A DNA stretch of 64,000 bases from JAUZRW01 sp034437755. GTDB taxonomy: Bacteria; Chloroflexota; Anaerolineae; Aggregatilineales; Phototrophicaceae. A model generated the notes under the pieces. The model did not search any database and was not told the origin of the DNA. It saw only the letters and a list, made by a program, of their open reading frames with translations. The translations under genes and the position numbers were made by a program. Within the stretch, counting starts at the first letter, position 1, and every line of letters starts with the position of its first letter. This document shows positions 9,174-18,171 of the stretch, one piece after another. Location of the stretch: NCBI GenBank assembly GCA_034437755.1, contig DAOTTV010000187.1, forward strand, positions 1 through 64,000. Reading direction: 5' to 3'.

Positions 9174-9209
9174 CCACAGAAAGTACAGGACATGCACGAC
9201 AACTAGTCG

Positions 9210-10745
9210 GTGACTCGCGCCGACTTCGGATACCAACTTTTACTAATCGGCGTGGCTTTCATCTTGTTCTACGACGTGTTCGATTGGTGGTTCACAAGCA
9301 GTGATGTCTTTGGGGTGATCTGGTCGAGTCGCGTTCAATCCCTAAGCGATATTGGGCGCATCTTCTCTGAGCGTTTGATGGCAGATACGGGCTTCCCGCT
9401 GAGCTATTTTCGTCCGATCGCTACCCTAACTTTCAGCTTAGATTATGCGCTATGGGGCTTGAATCCCGCTGGCTACTTCCTGTTACATGGGTTAGTCGCG
9501 TGTGTCCTGTACGCGCTCTTGCGCCGCTTCGGCATCCGGCGGGGAGTCGCCCTCGCGAGTAGCCTACTGTTTTTGGTGCATCCGCTTCATAGCAACACCT
9601 TCCCGAGTATTGCCCGCCGACAGGATATGCTGGTCGCGCTCTTCTTTGGGTTGTCGTGGCTATTGCTGATTCACAGCCAAGCAACAGGGCGCACGAGCGC
9701 ATACATGGCATCACTATTGACCTTGCTCGGTGCGCTGTGGTCGAAGGAAATCGCCTATGTCTTGCCACTTGTCCACATTGCCTATCTCATCTGGGGCATA
9801 CCAGCGTCGGAGTCAGGGATAGGGCGACGTGTGCTGATCTGGGGAACGCCGTATACCATCATGACAATCGTCGCTTATGGCTACCATCAGATGATCTTAG
9901 GCGGCACACAGACCACTCTATTTGCTATGTTTTCGCCTTACGCCTTCAGCGATGTACTCGGATGGCTTGTATACGCGCCGACCCACTACAGCATCGCCTT
10001 GCGGAACATCCTCTATTTGATTGCCTTACCGATGATTTTATTCGCACCAATTTTGTTCGTCATCGGGCATCGCCTAACGCAAATGCTCGACGTCAATCAT
10101 GAGGCATTGCGTACTGTGTATCCACTGTCTGTTATTCGGTTGATGGGATTGCTCATGTTGTGGACGCTCTTACCAGCTTTGTTGCTCAGCGTTACGACAA
10201 CCCAATCGCCACGCTCGATGTACACCAGCCTCGCGCCATTCTCGGCATTGATGGTGATTTTCGTCGCGCAAACAGGACGCTATTTGTGGACAGCGATCAG
10301 ACGCGATCTGCTCTACTGGTGGATGGGTCTGTTATGGTCGGGGATGATGGCAACGATCGCGATGCTACTCCTGTTTTCGCTCATGATCTGGCGGGTGGAC
10401 ATGCCGACTATCCGACAGGCAAGTTATTTGCGCCATGATGCGTATGATATTCTGCTTAAGCAAGCCGATGCAATCCAGCTTGATCGTGCCGACACACGTA
10501 TTGTCAACATGCCTGTTTTAGCGCCAGAGATGGATTGAATCCTGTATCGTGGGCCGGGCTATCCGGTTCAAGAGATGATCTGGTTACGCTTGAACGGCTA
10601 CGAAAACGACATCCATACTTATAGCAATCGTGGCAGTTACGCCCCTGTCGAAGCGCTACCTGCGCGCTTGTGCTTGCGTGTCGAAACCGCAGACGGCACA
10701 CAGTCGCTAATTTTTGGCATTAACGCCCAGTGCGATGCGCCGTGA
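9210..10745 (+). pseudogene. GT-C family membrane glycosyltransferase interrupted by in-frame TGA
   Basis: The first part (9210-10535, 442 residues) is a polytopic membrane protein resembling Dol-P-Man/PMT-like GT-C enzymes: SYFRPIATLTFSLDYALWG near 70-88, then LVHPLHSNTFPSIARRQDML, which matches the family's conserved luminal loop. A TGA at 10536-10538 stops it, but the same frame continues for 68 sense codons to a TGA at 10743-10745, encoding a soluble tail that starts ILYRGPGYPV and contains EMIWLRLNGYEND. No competing ORF covers this tail. The simplest reading is a TGG-to-TGA change or a sequence error. Readthrough or recoding is less likely but not excluded. The start is GTG; an in-frame TAG at 9204 excludes a longer form. 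Confidence 0.7.
10550..10570 (+). other. Hairpin just downstream of the in-frame TGA
   Basis: TGGGCCGG (10550-10557) pairs with CCGGTTCA (10563-10570), with two G-U pairs, around a 5-nt loop GCTAT. It starts 11 bases after the TGA, and the loop begins 19 bases after it with a G. That agrees with the loose consensus for bacterial SECIS elements. In GC-rich sequence such hairpins arise often by chance. Confidence 0.3.
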
Positions 10746-10869
10746 ACAATCATCGGTGAGGGACAGGTTATCCCCCGCCGCGCTCAAGCATCTTCGCCAA
10801 AGATTTCGATCATCCGGTGTTGCGCTCGATCGGGCTTCGGTTTAAAACTAGGGACGACATTCGCACACC

Positions 10870-12078
10870 GTGACGGAGCAGACGCTAACCATGCAATACA
10901 TCACACGGTTGATTTTGCCGTATCTCATTCGCGGGTTGCGGGCGTGGCGTTGGTGGGGACGTGGCTTGATTTTGCTAGTACTCATGAGCATGCTCGCCGC
11001 CCCCCGCGCACGCGTCATCCTTGATCCACCGCAGACGGTCGATAGCGTACGCGATCAAGTCTGTGTACATACGCGCCTCATTGACGAAGTCGAGGAGTGG
11101 GTGATTCAACGATCGTTACAACTCGTGCGCGAGATGGGTGCAGATACGATCGTCGAGTTCTTCCCGTGGGCATATATCGAGCATCAACCGGGACAGTACG
11201 GTTGGGGACAAGCCGACATGATTATGCGCCACGCCGAGAATCAGGGCTTGCGTGTGATCGCCCGCATGGGCTTTGTACCAGCATGGGCGCAACCCGATCG
11301 CGATAACGAAGCGACGACGCTCAACGAATTGCCGCCGGAGTCTTACGACGCGTTTGCCGATTTTGTGGCGACATTCGCCCAACGATATGACACGAGCATC
11401 GCGCATATCATCATCTGGAATGAACCGAATCTAGCGTTCGAGTGGGGGTATCAGGATGTGACAGCGGCTGATTACGTACGTTTGCTAGAAATAGTCTACC
11501 CGCGTGTAAAAGCCGTGACACCCGATGTGACGATACTGGCAGGCGCACTCGCGCCGACGCTAGAACCGGCGGGCAGTCGCATCGGCTTGAATGACTTGAG
11601 TTATCTGGAGCAGATGTATCAGGCAGGGGCGGCAGATTACTTCGACGCGCTCGCCATCCACACCTATGGCTTCACTGAACCCGCCCGCGCTGAACCACAC
11701 CCCGATGTGTTGAACTTCCGGCGGGCAGAACTACTCCATGAGATCGTCCAGCAATATGACGACCCCGACACACCGATTTATATCACCGAGAGCGGATGGA
11801 ACGATAACCCGCGCTGGACAAAGGCTGTACGCCCGTCACAACGCATCGCCTACACGCTGGAGGCGTTTGCCTATGCCGAGCAAAATTGGGAGTGGTTAGA
11901 AGAACTGTGCATCTGGGTCTTTCGCTATCCGACCCCGACCTTTAGTTATCCTGATAATTTCACGCTGGTCTCGGTCGATTTCCAGCTGAAGCCAATTTAC
12001 CACGCGATCCAAGCCTATGCCCACGATGAAGAAAGGCGCGATGCCCTATGGCTCTCTCCGCCCTCAGCCAACGATTAA
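10870..12078 (+). CDS. Membrane-anchored clan GH-A glycoside hydrolase (GH39/GH5-like)
   Basis: 402 residues. A hydrophobic segment at about 30-46 serves as membrane anchor or uncleaved signal. The rest looks like a TIM-barrel glycosidase: the acid/base motif WNEPN lies at 183-187 (E185) and the nucleophile motif TESGW at 306-310 (E307), at the ends of barrel strands 4 and 7. This is the clan GH-A arrangement; GH39-type xylosidase/mannosidase homologues are the closest I recognise, but substrate is not determinable. The start is GTG 10870, or ATG 10891, which has GGAG 12 bases upstream. It overlaps the next gene by 31 bases, so the two are translationally linked. Confidence 0.82.
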   Translation: MTEQTLTMQYITRLILPYLIRGLRAWRWWGRGLILLVLMSMLAAPRARVILDPPQTVDSVRDQVCVHTRLIDEVEEWVIQRSLQLVREMGADTIVEFFPWAYIEHQPGQYGWGQADMIMRHAENQGLRVIARMGFVPAWAQPDRDNEATTLNELPPESYDAFADFVATFAQRYDTSIAHIIIWNEPNLAFEWGYQDVTAADYVRLLEIVYPRVKAVTPDVTILAGALAPTLEPAGSRIGLNDLSYLEQMYQAGAADYFDALAIHTYGFTEPARAEPHPDVLNFRRAELLHEIVQQYDDPDTPIYITESGWNDNPRWTKAVRPSQRIAYTLEAFAYAEQNWEWLEELCIWVFRYPTPTFSYPDNFTLVSVDFQLKPIYHAIQAYAHDEERRDALWLSPPSAND

Positions 12079-12884
12079 ACCGCCTGTCTCGCGCTGGTGT
12101 GCGCTGGCGCAGTATCATGACCATCGTGCTGTTAGCAATCGGTGCGTATGTCTCTGTCAGCGGGATGTATGCCTATGTCCGGACGCATCGCGTGCCGACA
12201 CTGGGCGAAGCCTTCCCGATGGGCGAGATGCGCGTTGCTGTCGATACCAGTTACCCGCCCTTCGCTGTCGATGTTGGCGGGCGCTTGGATGGTCTCGATA
12301 TCGAACTCGGGCAGGCACTTGCTGACGAAATCGGGATTCCGGTACGCTTCATCCCGATCGCCTTTGACGGCTTATACGACTCGGTTATCAACGGCGGCAC
12401 AGATGTCGTTATCAGCGCGTTGCTGGTTAATCCGGCGAAGATGGGCGATGTACGTTATACGCGCCCCTATTACGATAACGGTCTACTGCTGGTCAGCCCA
12501 TCGACACAAGCCGTTGCTACAATGCGCGATGTCGTCGGGCGCACGCTCGCGCTCGAATACGGCAGTATCGCCCACGGCACCGCGAATTACCATCGTCGCC
12601 GCCTCGAAGCCTTCAGCATTCACCCCTATGAACTGCCGCGCCATGCGCTCGACGCAGTGCGCTATCAGCAATCTGATGGCGCGCTCGTGACCGCAACGAG
12701 TTATCATTTATACAAGGGGACATACCCTGATTGGGATGCCCACACCCAATACGTGACACACGCGCCCTATGCCATCGCCGTTCGCGTCGATCGTCTGGCG
12801 ACATGGCGCACCGTCGATAGCGCACTCGCGCGTCTCATCGACGCGGGGGACGTACAAACCCTGATTGATAAGTGGCTATCGTGA
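12048..12884 (+). CDS. Extracellular solute-binding protein, amino-acid type (SBP family 3)
   Basis: 278 residues. After an N-terminal membrane segment (about 24-44), residues 60-278 form a two-lobed family 3 binding protein: MRVAVDTSYPPFAVD opens the domain, GLDIELGQALADEIG follows, and DVVISALLVNPAK with the RYTRPYYDNGL segment matches the hinge region. Such proteins usually deliver polar amino acids to an ABC importer, but no permease or ATPase gene is nearby. With no cleavage site evident, the protein is probably membrane-anchored and may act as a sensor. It overlaps the glycosidase gene by 31 bases. Confidence 0.8.
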   Translation: MALSALSQRLNRLSRAGVRWRSIMTIVLLAIGAYVSVSGMYAYVRTHRVPTLGEAFPMGEMRVAVDTSYPPFAVDVGGRLDGLDIELGQALADEIGIPVRFIPIAFDGLYDSVINGGTDVVISALLVNPAKMGDVRYTRPYYDNGLLLVSPSTQAVATMRDVVGRTLALEYGSIAHGTANYHRRRLEAFSIHPYELPRHALDAVRYQQSDGALVTATSYHLYKGTYPDWDAHTQYVTHAPYAIAVRVDRLATWRTVDSALARLIDAGDVQTLIDKWLS

Positions 12885-13219
12885 CATTTGTCCTATGCTT
12901 AGTTGAGATAAGGCAGACGCATGTCCAAAGAAAAACACAAGAACACCCCCACACACAGCACAATCGGCACAGCGATCTTCGTCGTGTTACTGCTGGGGGC
13001 GATGCTCATAATCATGATTCTAATTTCGCCAGCCTGAATAATACCGACGGTGAAGCCGCAACAACGATCAAAAATCATTACAGTTCCTGCAAGCAGTTGA
13101 CGAGTCCGTGCGCCGCATGGGCGGTCGTCAATATCTGACAGCAGATGAGTATTTAGAAATCTGACTCATCACTGTCGGCATATCTTCGAGTCCGAGCAAT
13201 TATCGGATGTTGCGGCAGT
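12885..13219. other. Stretch between the binding protein and the phosphatase-family gene
   Basis: 335 bases between convergent genes. It holds the small membrane ORF at 12921-13037 and its two possible continuations up to 13164. I see no terminator hairpin and nothing else of note in 13165-13219. Confidence 0.4.
12921..13037 (+). CDS. Small single-pass membrane protein, possibly the 5' part of a frameshifted gene
   Basis: 38 codons from ATG 12921 to TGA 13035. A basic N terminus (MSKEKHKNTPTHS) is followed by one strong membrane segment (about residues 16-36). Two other frames continue sensibly afterwards: one with NFASLNNTDGEAATTI (13022-13069) and then, after an A5 run, one with QKSLQFLQAVDESVRRM to a TGA at 13162. 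Two single-base insertions would join all three into a protein of about 81 residues. Either the small gene is decayed, or the sequence has two indel errors, or only the 38-residue form is real. Confidence 0.4.
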   Translation: MSKEKHKNTPTHSTIGTAIFVVLLLGAMLIIMILISPA

Positions 13220-14134
13220 CTAAAGCAAGTAATCTCGCATCTTCGGCACAAAGTCCGTCAATTGATGGAAATCCTCCGCGAAGGCTTGCCGATCGCGCCC
13301 GATAATCACTGTCGGCACATCATTAGCAGTGTGGCGGCGGTCACCAATCACTTCCATGTTGCCATGATCGCTGGTGAGGATGACGAGTCCTTCTTCGTCT
13401 TGCCACTCGTTCATCACCCCTTCCATCACGCCATCCAGCGTTTCTAGCAGGGCAACAGCATCATCAATCGTCCCGCGATGCCCGACGTAATCCGTCATCC
13501 AATGCGAATGAAAAGCAAAATCATATGTGCGCGCCAGCTTGACCAGTTGTTGACCGGCTTCTTGTGGTGAGTATAAAGGCGTGTCCATCAGCTTTAGATG
13601 CTTGCGCCAGGCATGCCCTGTCCACTCCGCAGTCAGGGCGCGCTCGGCTTTCAGGTCTTCGAGTGTGAATAGCGATTGTCCAGCATGAATCGCCGCGTAC
13701 TGAATGCTCGAAGGCAGGGTATAACCGCGTGCGATGTCAGCGAGCAATTTCGGCGGATACGAGTCTAGCAGAGCCGCACGCTTACCCGCGTTCTTGAGCG
13801 TAATGAAGAAGTTGTCGTTGCTCAGATAATCGCGTATTGCTTCGTTGGGTTTGGGGCCGTAATGCCGACCGAGCATTGCCGGAATATTGTGTCCGGTCAA
13901 AATCGTCGCTTGCGACGACCCGCTCTGTGGGCGACCATCGACCCCTAAGCGGGGATCAGTCGGGATGAAGACGGCGCGCTCGCTGTCCTGTCTGCCCGTT
14001 GTGCGAAGCCAATGATGACCGTTGCTCAGGCGTGTGAGCGTCGGCAACTGCGCCGCAACGAAGGGATTCACAGAAGGATCATCATCACCCAAGCCAATGC
14101 CATCAACGAAGAGAAAGAGAATTCGCATCATCAC
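13220..14134 (-). CDS. Alkaline-phosphatase-superfamily metalloenzyme (phosphoglycerate-mutase-like)
   Basis: 304 residues. The N-terminal metal ligand motif FLFVDGIGLG (Asp about residue 10), the nucleophile region SGSSQATILTGHN, and the C-terminal ligands TSDHGNMEVIGDRRHT fit the metalloenzyme superfamily that includes cofactor-independent phosphoglycerate mutase. The protein is much shorter than that mutase (about 510 residues) and lacks its inserted domain, so a phosphatase or phosphopentomutase-like role is more likely. Substrate is unknown. Its ATG overlaps the stop of the MBL gene by 4 bases (translational coupling). Confidence 0.75.
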   Translation of the reverse strand: MMMRILFLFVDGIGLGDDDPSVNPFVAAQLPTLTRLSNGHHWLRTTGRQDSERAVFIPTDPRLGVDGRPQSGSSQATILTGHNIPAMLGRHYGPKPNEAIRDYLSNDNFFITLKNAGKRAALLDSYPPKLLADIARGYTLPSSIQYAAIHAGQSLFTLEDLKAERALTAEWTGHAWRKHLKLMDTPLYSPQEAGQQLVKLARTYDFAFHSHWMTDYVGHRGTIDDAVALLETLDGVMEGVMNEWQDEEGLVILTSDHGNMEVIGDRRHTANDVPTVIIGRDRQAFAEDFHQLTDFVPKMRDYLL

Positions 14135-14787
14135 GCCTCGCCATCATACGCACGCAAAAACGGGTTCACTTGACGCTCGCGCCCGACCGTCGTCGGGTCA
14201 CCATGACCAGATAGCACCTGTGTCTCGTCGCCCAGCGGGATAATTTGCTCGACGATCGAACGCATCAGGCGCGCCGGATCGCCGCCGGGCAAATCCGTGC
14301 GTCCGATACTGCCCTTGAAGAGCGTATCACCACTGAATACGACATCATGATCGCGCATATAAAAACTCAGGTGACCATCCGCATGACCGGGTGTATAGAG
14401 CGTCTCCAGTTTGATCGCCCCGAGTTCGATTGTCTCGGTCGCAGTCGTCAGCAGGCGGTCAGGCTCAGCCGCTTCGGGGAATTCACCCAGACCGAACATC
14501 TTGCCCGATTGCGGCAACATCTTCAGCCACTTCACAGCGTCTTCGTGGATGTAGAAAGGCGCGTCGGTCATCTCTTTGATCGCTTTGCTGGCAAGCACAT
14601 GATCAAAATGCGCGTGTGTGGCTAAGATCAAGTCAATCGACCAACCAGCGCTCTGGGATGTCTCATAAAGTGTCTCGGCATCAGCGACGGGATCGATCAA
14701 AATCGCCTGTCCGGTCTCGGTATCGCCGACGAGATAGGCGTTAGTCTGCACCATGCCCAGCGTCAACATTTTGATTTCAATAGTCAT
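14131..14787 (-). CDS. MBL-fold hydrolase, glyoxalase II-like
   Basis: 218 residues. The zinc-binding motif THAHFDH lies at 57-63, followed by PGHADGHLSFY near 130 and SGDTLFKGSIGRTDLPGG near 155, the typical arrangement of short glyoxalase II-like hydrolases. These cleave thioesters, but many homologues have other substrates. The length equals the common short YcbL-type form and lacks the C-terminal glutathione-binding domain. It lies between murJ and the phosphatase-superfamily gene in one minus-strand operon, 13 bases from murJ. Confidence 0.85.
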   Translation of the reverse strand: MTIEIKMLTLGMVQTNAYLVGDTETGQAILIDPVADAETLYETSQSAGWSIDLILATHAHFDHVLASKAIKEMTDAPFYIHEDAVKWLKMLPQSGKMFGLGEFPEAAEPDRLLTTATETIELGAIKLETLYTPGHADGHLSFYMRDHDVVFSGDTLFKGSIGRTDLPGGDPARLMRSIVEQIIPLGDETQVLSGHGDPTTVGRERQVNPFLRAYDGEA

Positions 14788-14800
14788 AGATCGTCTTTCG

Positions 14801-16453
14801 CTATACGGATTGCAATGTGTCCATCATATCATCTTTGCGCCCACGCCGTAGAATCAATCGGATGAGTGTTTTCACGTCATCCATGCCTAACCACGACGTC
14901 GCAATCAAGAATACGATACCACCAACGATGACCTGCACACCAACCTGCCCGACCGTGAACAACAGGCGACCCTGCAAGCCGAGAAGCGTGAAGATAACCT
15001 CAACAGCGATCACGGCGAGTGCCATCACCAGACTAGCGACCAGCGTTTTGAGAGTCGTCATCGTCAGCTTGTTCTCGTTGATGCCGTGCCAGCGACGACG
15101 CAATAACACGAGCAAGACTCCGACTTCAAACATCACACCCAGCGAATTGGCCAGCGCTAACATACTGACGCGCTCTAGCGGGGGTTGTCCCTCTGTCCAT
15201 GCGCCCGTCAGCACGACCGACAGCACGAGATTGATCGTCGCACCGCCGAGTGCCGCCCACAGGGGTGTATACGTATCTTTATCGGCATAAAAGCTACGCG
15301 CCACGACTTCTAACATGCTGTGGACGATCAACCCCAGCGTGAACATACGCAGTGTGCCATAGACTAGCACCGTCGCTGATTCATCGAACGCGCCGCCTTC
15401 CAGCAAACTCAGCAACGGTTGCCCGACCAGAATCAAACCGATGGCCGCCGGAATACTGGCAATCATGATGAAGCTCAACGCGCCGGACATCGCATCGCGC
15501 TTGCCATCCTTATCTTCGATCTCGCTGAATGCCGCCAGCGTCGGGAAGATCACGATACCCATTGCCGTACCGATCAAGGTCTGCGGAATCTGCATCAGTC
15601 GCCAGCCCCAATCTAATGCCGAGACTGCCCCCGTCCCCATACGCGAGGCGATGTTGGTCATCACGATGAAATTGAACTGGAACACGAACAAGCCACCAAT
15701 GCGCGGCAACATCAGGCGTGCAACCCGCCATAATTCAGGATCGCCCAGCCCCAATTCAGGGAACCAGCGTACGCCATTGCGGATCAAGCCCGGCACTTGT
15801 ACCAGTAAGTGCAATGCCGCCCCCAGCACCGTCCCGATCGCCACGCCATACACGCCGAACGGCTCTAGCAAGAAGACCACGCCAAACAGAATACCAACAT
15901 CGTACATGATGGGGGCGACAGCAGGCAGTAGAAAGTGATTGTGGCTGTGCAAGATACCGCTGAAGATGCCACTAACGGCGAAGATGATCGTGCCCAATAA
16001 GAGCAAGCGCATCATATTGACCGTCTGTATCGCGGTGACATCATCGAAGCCACTGGCGATCACGTTACGCACCAGAAAGGGCGCAAATACAAACACGATA
16101 CCACTGATGATGATCGCCAGCGTGAAAACCACATTCACGACGTGGCTTGCTAGCTTGTAGCCATCGGTCTTAGCGTCCCGCGCCAGATAGCCGCTGAAAA
16201 TCGGGATGAAGGCGTGTCCCAGCGCACCACCAGAGATCAAGATCACGATGAGTTCAGGAATGCGATTAGCCGTGACATAGGCATCCCACTCACTGCCAAT
16301 GCCGAAGAAACGGGCGATGATCACGGTCTGCACGAGGCTGATCGCTTTCGCAATACCGAACAGCACCATCAACAAAGCGGTCGATTGCACGATATGTTGT
16401 GCGCGTTTTTGCTTGTCGTCAGGCGCGGTCTCAGTCTGCGGTGTCGAAGTCAT
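14801..16453 (-). CDS. murJ: Lipid II flippase MurJ
   Basis: 550 residues with about fourteen membrane segments. MurJ moves lipid II across the cytoplasmic membrane for peptidoglycan synthesis. The N-terminal half has the family pattern of MOP exporters: RFFGIGSEWDAY near 50 and the SGGALGHAFIPIFS segment near 78. The hydrophobic groove helices and the DKDTYTPLWAA loop near 400 follow. A charged N-terminal tail and a long cytoplasmic C terminus are usual. It starts 15 bases after the C39 peptidase gene and is probably transcribed with it. Confidence 0.92.
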   Translation of the reverse strand: MTSTPQTETAPDDKQKRAQHIVQSTALLMVLFGIAKAISLVQTVIIARFFGIGSEWDAYVTANRIPELIVILISGGALGHAFIPIFSGYLARDAKTDGYKLASHVVNVVFTLAIIISGIVFVFAPFLVRNVIASGFDDVTAIQTVNMMRLLLLGTIIFAVSGIFSGILHSHNHFLLPAVAPIMYDVGILFGVVFLLEPFGVYGVAIGTVLGAALHLLVQVPGLIRNGVRWFPELGLGDPELWRVARLMLPRIGGLFVFQFNFIVMTNIASRMGTGAVSALDWGWRLMQIPQTLIGTAMGIVIFPTLAAFSEIEDKDGKRDAMSGALSFIMIASIPAAIGLILVGQPLLSLLEGGAFDESATVLVYGTLRMFTLGLIVHSMLEVVARSFYADKDTYTPLWAALGGATINLVLSVVLTGAWTEGQPPLERVSMLALANSLGVMFEVGVLLVLLRRRWHGINENKLTMTTLKTLVASLVMALAVIAVEVIFTLLGLQGRLLFTVGQVGVQVIVGGIVFLIATSWLGMDDVKTLIRLILRRGRKDDMMDTLQSV

Positions 16454-16468
16454 GATGCACAGTCTCTC

Positions 16469-17944
16469 TTACGTCAAACGGTCAAGGGCGGTTTGTGCGG
16501 CAGTAAAATTAGGGTTGAATCGCAGAGCCTGGCGCAAGTCGTTGATTGCCTGTTGTGTCTGTCCCTGCTCGGCATACGCGAGTCCACGCCAATAATAGCT
16601 CTCCTCTAGTTCTGGCGTTTGTGTGAGCGTGCTATTCGCCAGTCCGATCAGGTCTTCATAGCGTCCGGCGTTGTAGTAGGCTTTGTAAGCACCGAACTGA
16701 TACCACATCATGCGCCACGGCAAGCCTGCCGCCCGCGCCCGATCAAACGCAGTCGAGGCTTCCTGATAGCGTTCTAGCGCGACGAAAGCCGTGCCGAGAT
16801 TGTGCCAAGCATAGCCGTCATCGGTATTCGCGCGGACTTCGCTGTTAGCCGTCTGTAGCGCGATTTCGGCGGCGTTACGTTCATCCCACCACGCGCCCAT
16901 CACTGAGCGCAACAGGGCTTCGTCATTCGGGTTATAGATTACGATGAACGTGCGGTTGAATTGTCGCCATCCTTCATCGATCTCATCGAAGCGTTGCACA
17001 ACCCCTTCACCCGCGGTGCCATCGCCCAGAAAAGTATCATAGGCATAAAACACGCGCGAACCGGCATCATATGCCACCAGCGATTGATAATGCCCGATCC
17101 AATCATAGGCTTCAAAGCGGATACCGCGCTCGATAATCACTGGAAAGCCGTTCGCGATCAAGCTCTGGAGCAATTGTAAATCGCCACCCATCCGATATAG
17201 CGCGTTAACATCGCTATACGTGTTGACAAAATCGACTAGTTCATTCGGGCTGACGTTCTTATCTTCGCGATTGGGGCGCAGGCGTTCCTTAGCGTAATCT
17301 TGATCACGTTGCCAACCAAAGTAGCTCAAGCCGACGGTGATTGTCGCCGGGCCGCAATTGTTCCACGTCTGTTTCGCCCACGAGAAGCCGGTGTTGCGAT
17401 GTGTCGTCGGCACGTTAATCACCGATGAGCCAACCGGTATATCATCATCGGCGGCGCTCTGGCTGATGGGCGTGTTAGTCGGCAAGGGCGTATGAGTCGG
17501 TAGTGGTGTGTTGGTCGGCAACGGTGTGTTAGTCGGTAGCGGCGTGGTGGTCGGCAAAGTCGTCGCCACACTTGCGGGTTGGGTATCGTCGCTATTGTCC
17601 GGCGCCGGTTCAGGCGTACTCGTGCCAATCTGAAAATCGAGCAGATCGAGCGCGGCTTCGTTGGCGGCTTCGTCTAATTCGACCGTCGGCACAACACCGC
17701 CAACTGGAGTCGGCACTGTCTGCTGGAAGGCTTGCATAAAGGGCAACTCATTGATGACACGCTGTTGCTGTCCATCGCTGAGGACGTTGTTGAAGGCATA
17801 GATACCAGCGAAGAACCCCCCAACAGCGATGAAGAAGAGGAGAATCACCCCCCACAACAAGACGCGAGGCGGTGCATCACCATACCCATCATCGAGATCG
17901 ACGGGCGGCATCGTTGGTTCTGTTTGTTCATGCGGGTTGCTCAT
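16469..17944 (-). CDS. Membrane-anchored C39-like peptidase with TPR domain
   Basis: 491 residues. A cytoplasmic N terminus (1-27), one membrane segment (28-52), a linker with five TPLPTN-like hexapeptides (about 133-159), and a papain-like Peptidase_C39_2 domain: the catalytic cysteine is C197 in WNNCGPA, with an IERGIRFEAYDWIGHY segment holding the histidine (last residues) and YAYDTFLGDG after it. Residues about 350-491 are TPR-type helical repeats (YAWHNLGTAFVALERYQEA). The protease would act outside the cell membrane. Substrate is not known; no bacteriocin or double-glycine precursor is nearby. It is the first gene of the murJ operon. Confidence 0.82.
   Translation of the reverse strand: MSNPHEQTEPTMPPVDLDDGYGDAPPRVLLWGVILLFFIAVGGFFAGIYAFNNVLSDGQQQRVINELPFMQAFQQTVPTPVGGVVPTVELDEAANEAALDLLDFQIGTSTPEPAPDNSDDTQPASVATTLPTTTPLPTNTPLPTNTPLPTHTPLPTNTPISQSAADDDIPVGSSVINVPTTHRNTGFSWAKQTWNNCGPATITVGLSYFGWQRDQDYAKERLRPNREDKNVSPNELVDFVNTYSDVNALYRMGGDLQLLQSLIANGFPVIIERGIRFEAYDWIGHYQSLVAYDAGSRVFYAYDTFLGDGTAGEGVVQRFDEIDEGWRQFNRTFIVIYNPNDEALLRSVMGAWWDERNAAEIALQTANSEVRANTDDGYAWHNLGTAFVALERYQEASTAFDRARAAGLPWRMMWYQFGAYKAYYNAGRYEDLIGLANSTLTQTPELEESYYWRGLAYAEQGQTQQAINDLRQALRFNPNFTAAQTALDRLT
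17470..17560 (-). repeat. 18-bp tandem repeats encoding TPLPTN
   Basis: About five imperfect 18-bp units encode the Thr-Pro linker of the C39 peptidase. Units differ at third positions, so selection on the peptide rather than very recent duplication keeps them similar. Confidence 0.7.
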
Positions 17945-17995
17945 GACTGTCTATCCTATTACCGTCAAAATATGCGAAAGTATATCGTCATCATC

Positions 17996-18010
17996 GCCTG
18001 TTTTACAGGC
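17996..18010. other. Small hairpin upstream of the C39 peptidase gene
   Basis: GCCTGT (17996-18001) and ACAGGC (18005-18010) form a 6-bp stem with a TTT loop. On the minus strand a TATACT -10-like box (complement at 17979-17984) lies just inside it, but no matching -35 box is clear. It may mark the promoter region of the peptidase-murJ operon. Confidence 0.3.
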
Positions 18011-18171
18011 AAATTCTTGCGCGTAGGTTACATACGTTTTTAGTGTGCCACACTTGGTCGCGCTTTAATATGCGCTGGTACTTTGGTTAGCCTATGCTTG
18101 CCCCACGCTATACATGAGCGCGCCTGCTTGCTACAATCCCCCGCGCACATTAATGGGAGAAAGCACAGGAC

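Noticed and set aside
17470..17560. CRISPR-like short repeats
   Set aside because: Units are 18 bp, contiguous, in frame, and encode TPLPTN in a real protein; there are no spacers.
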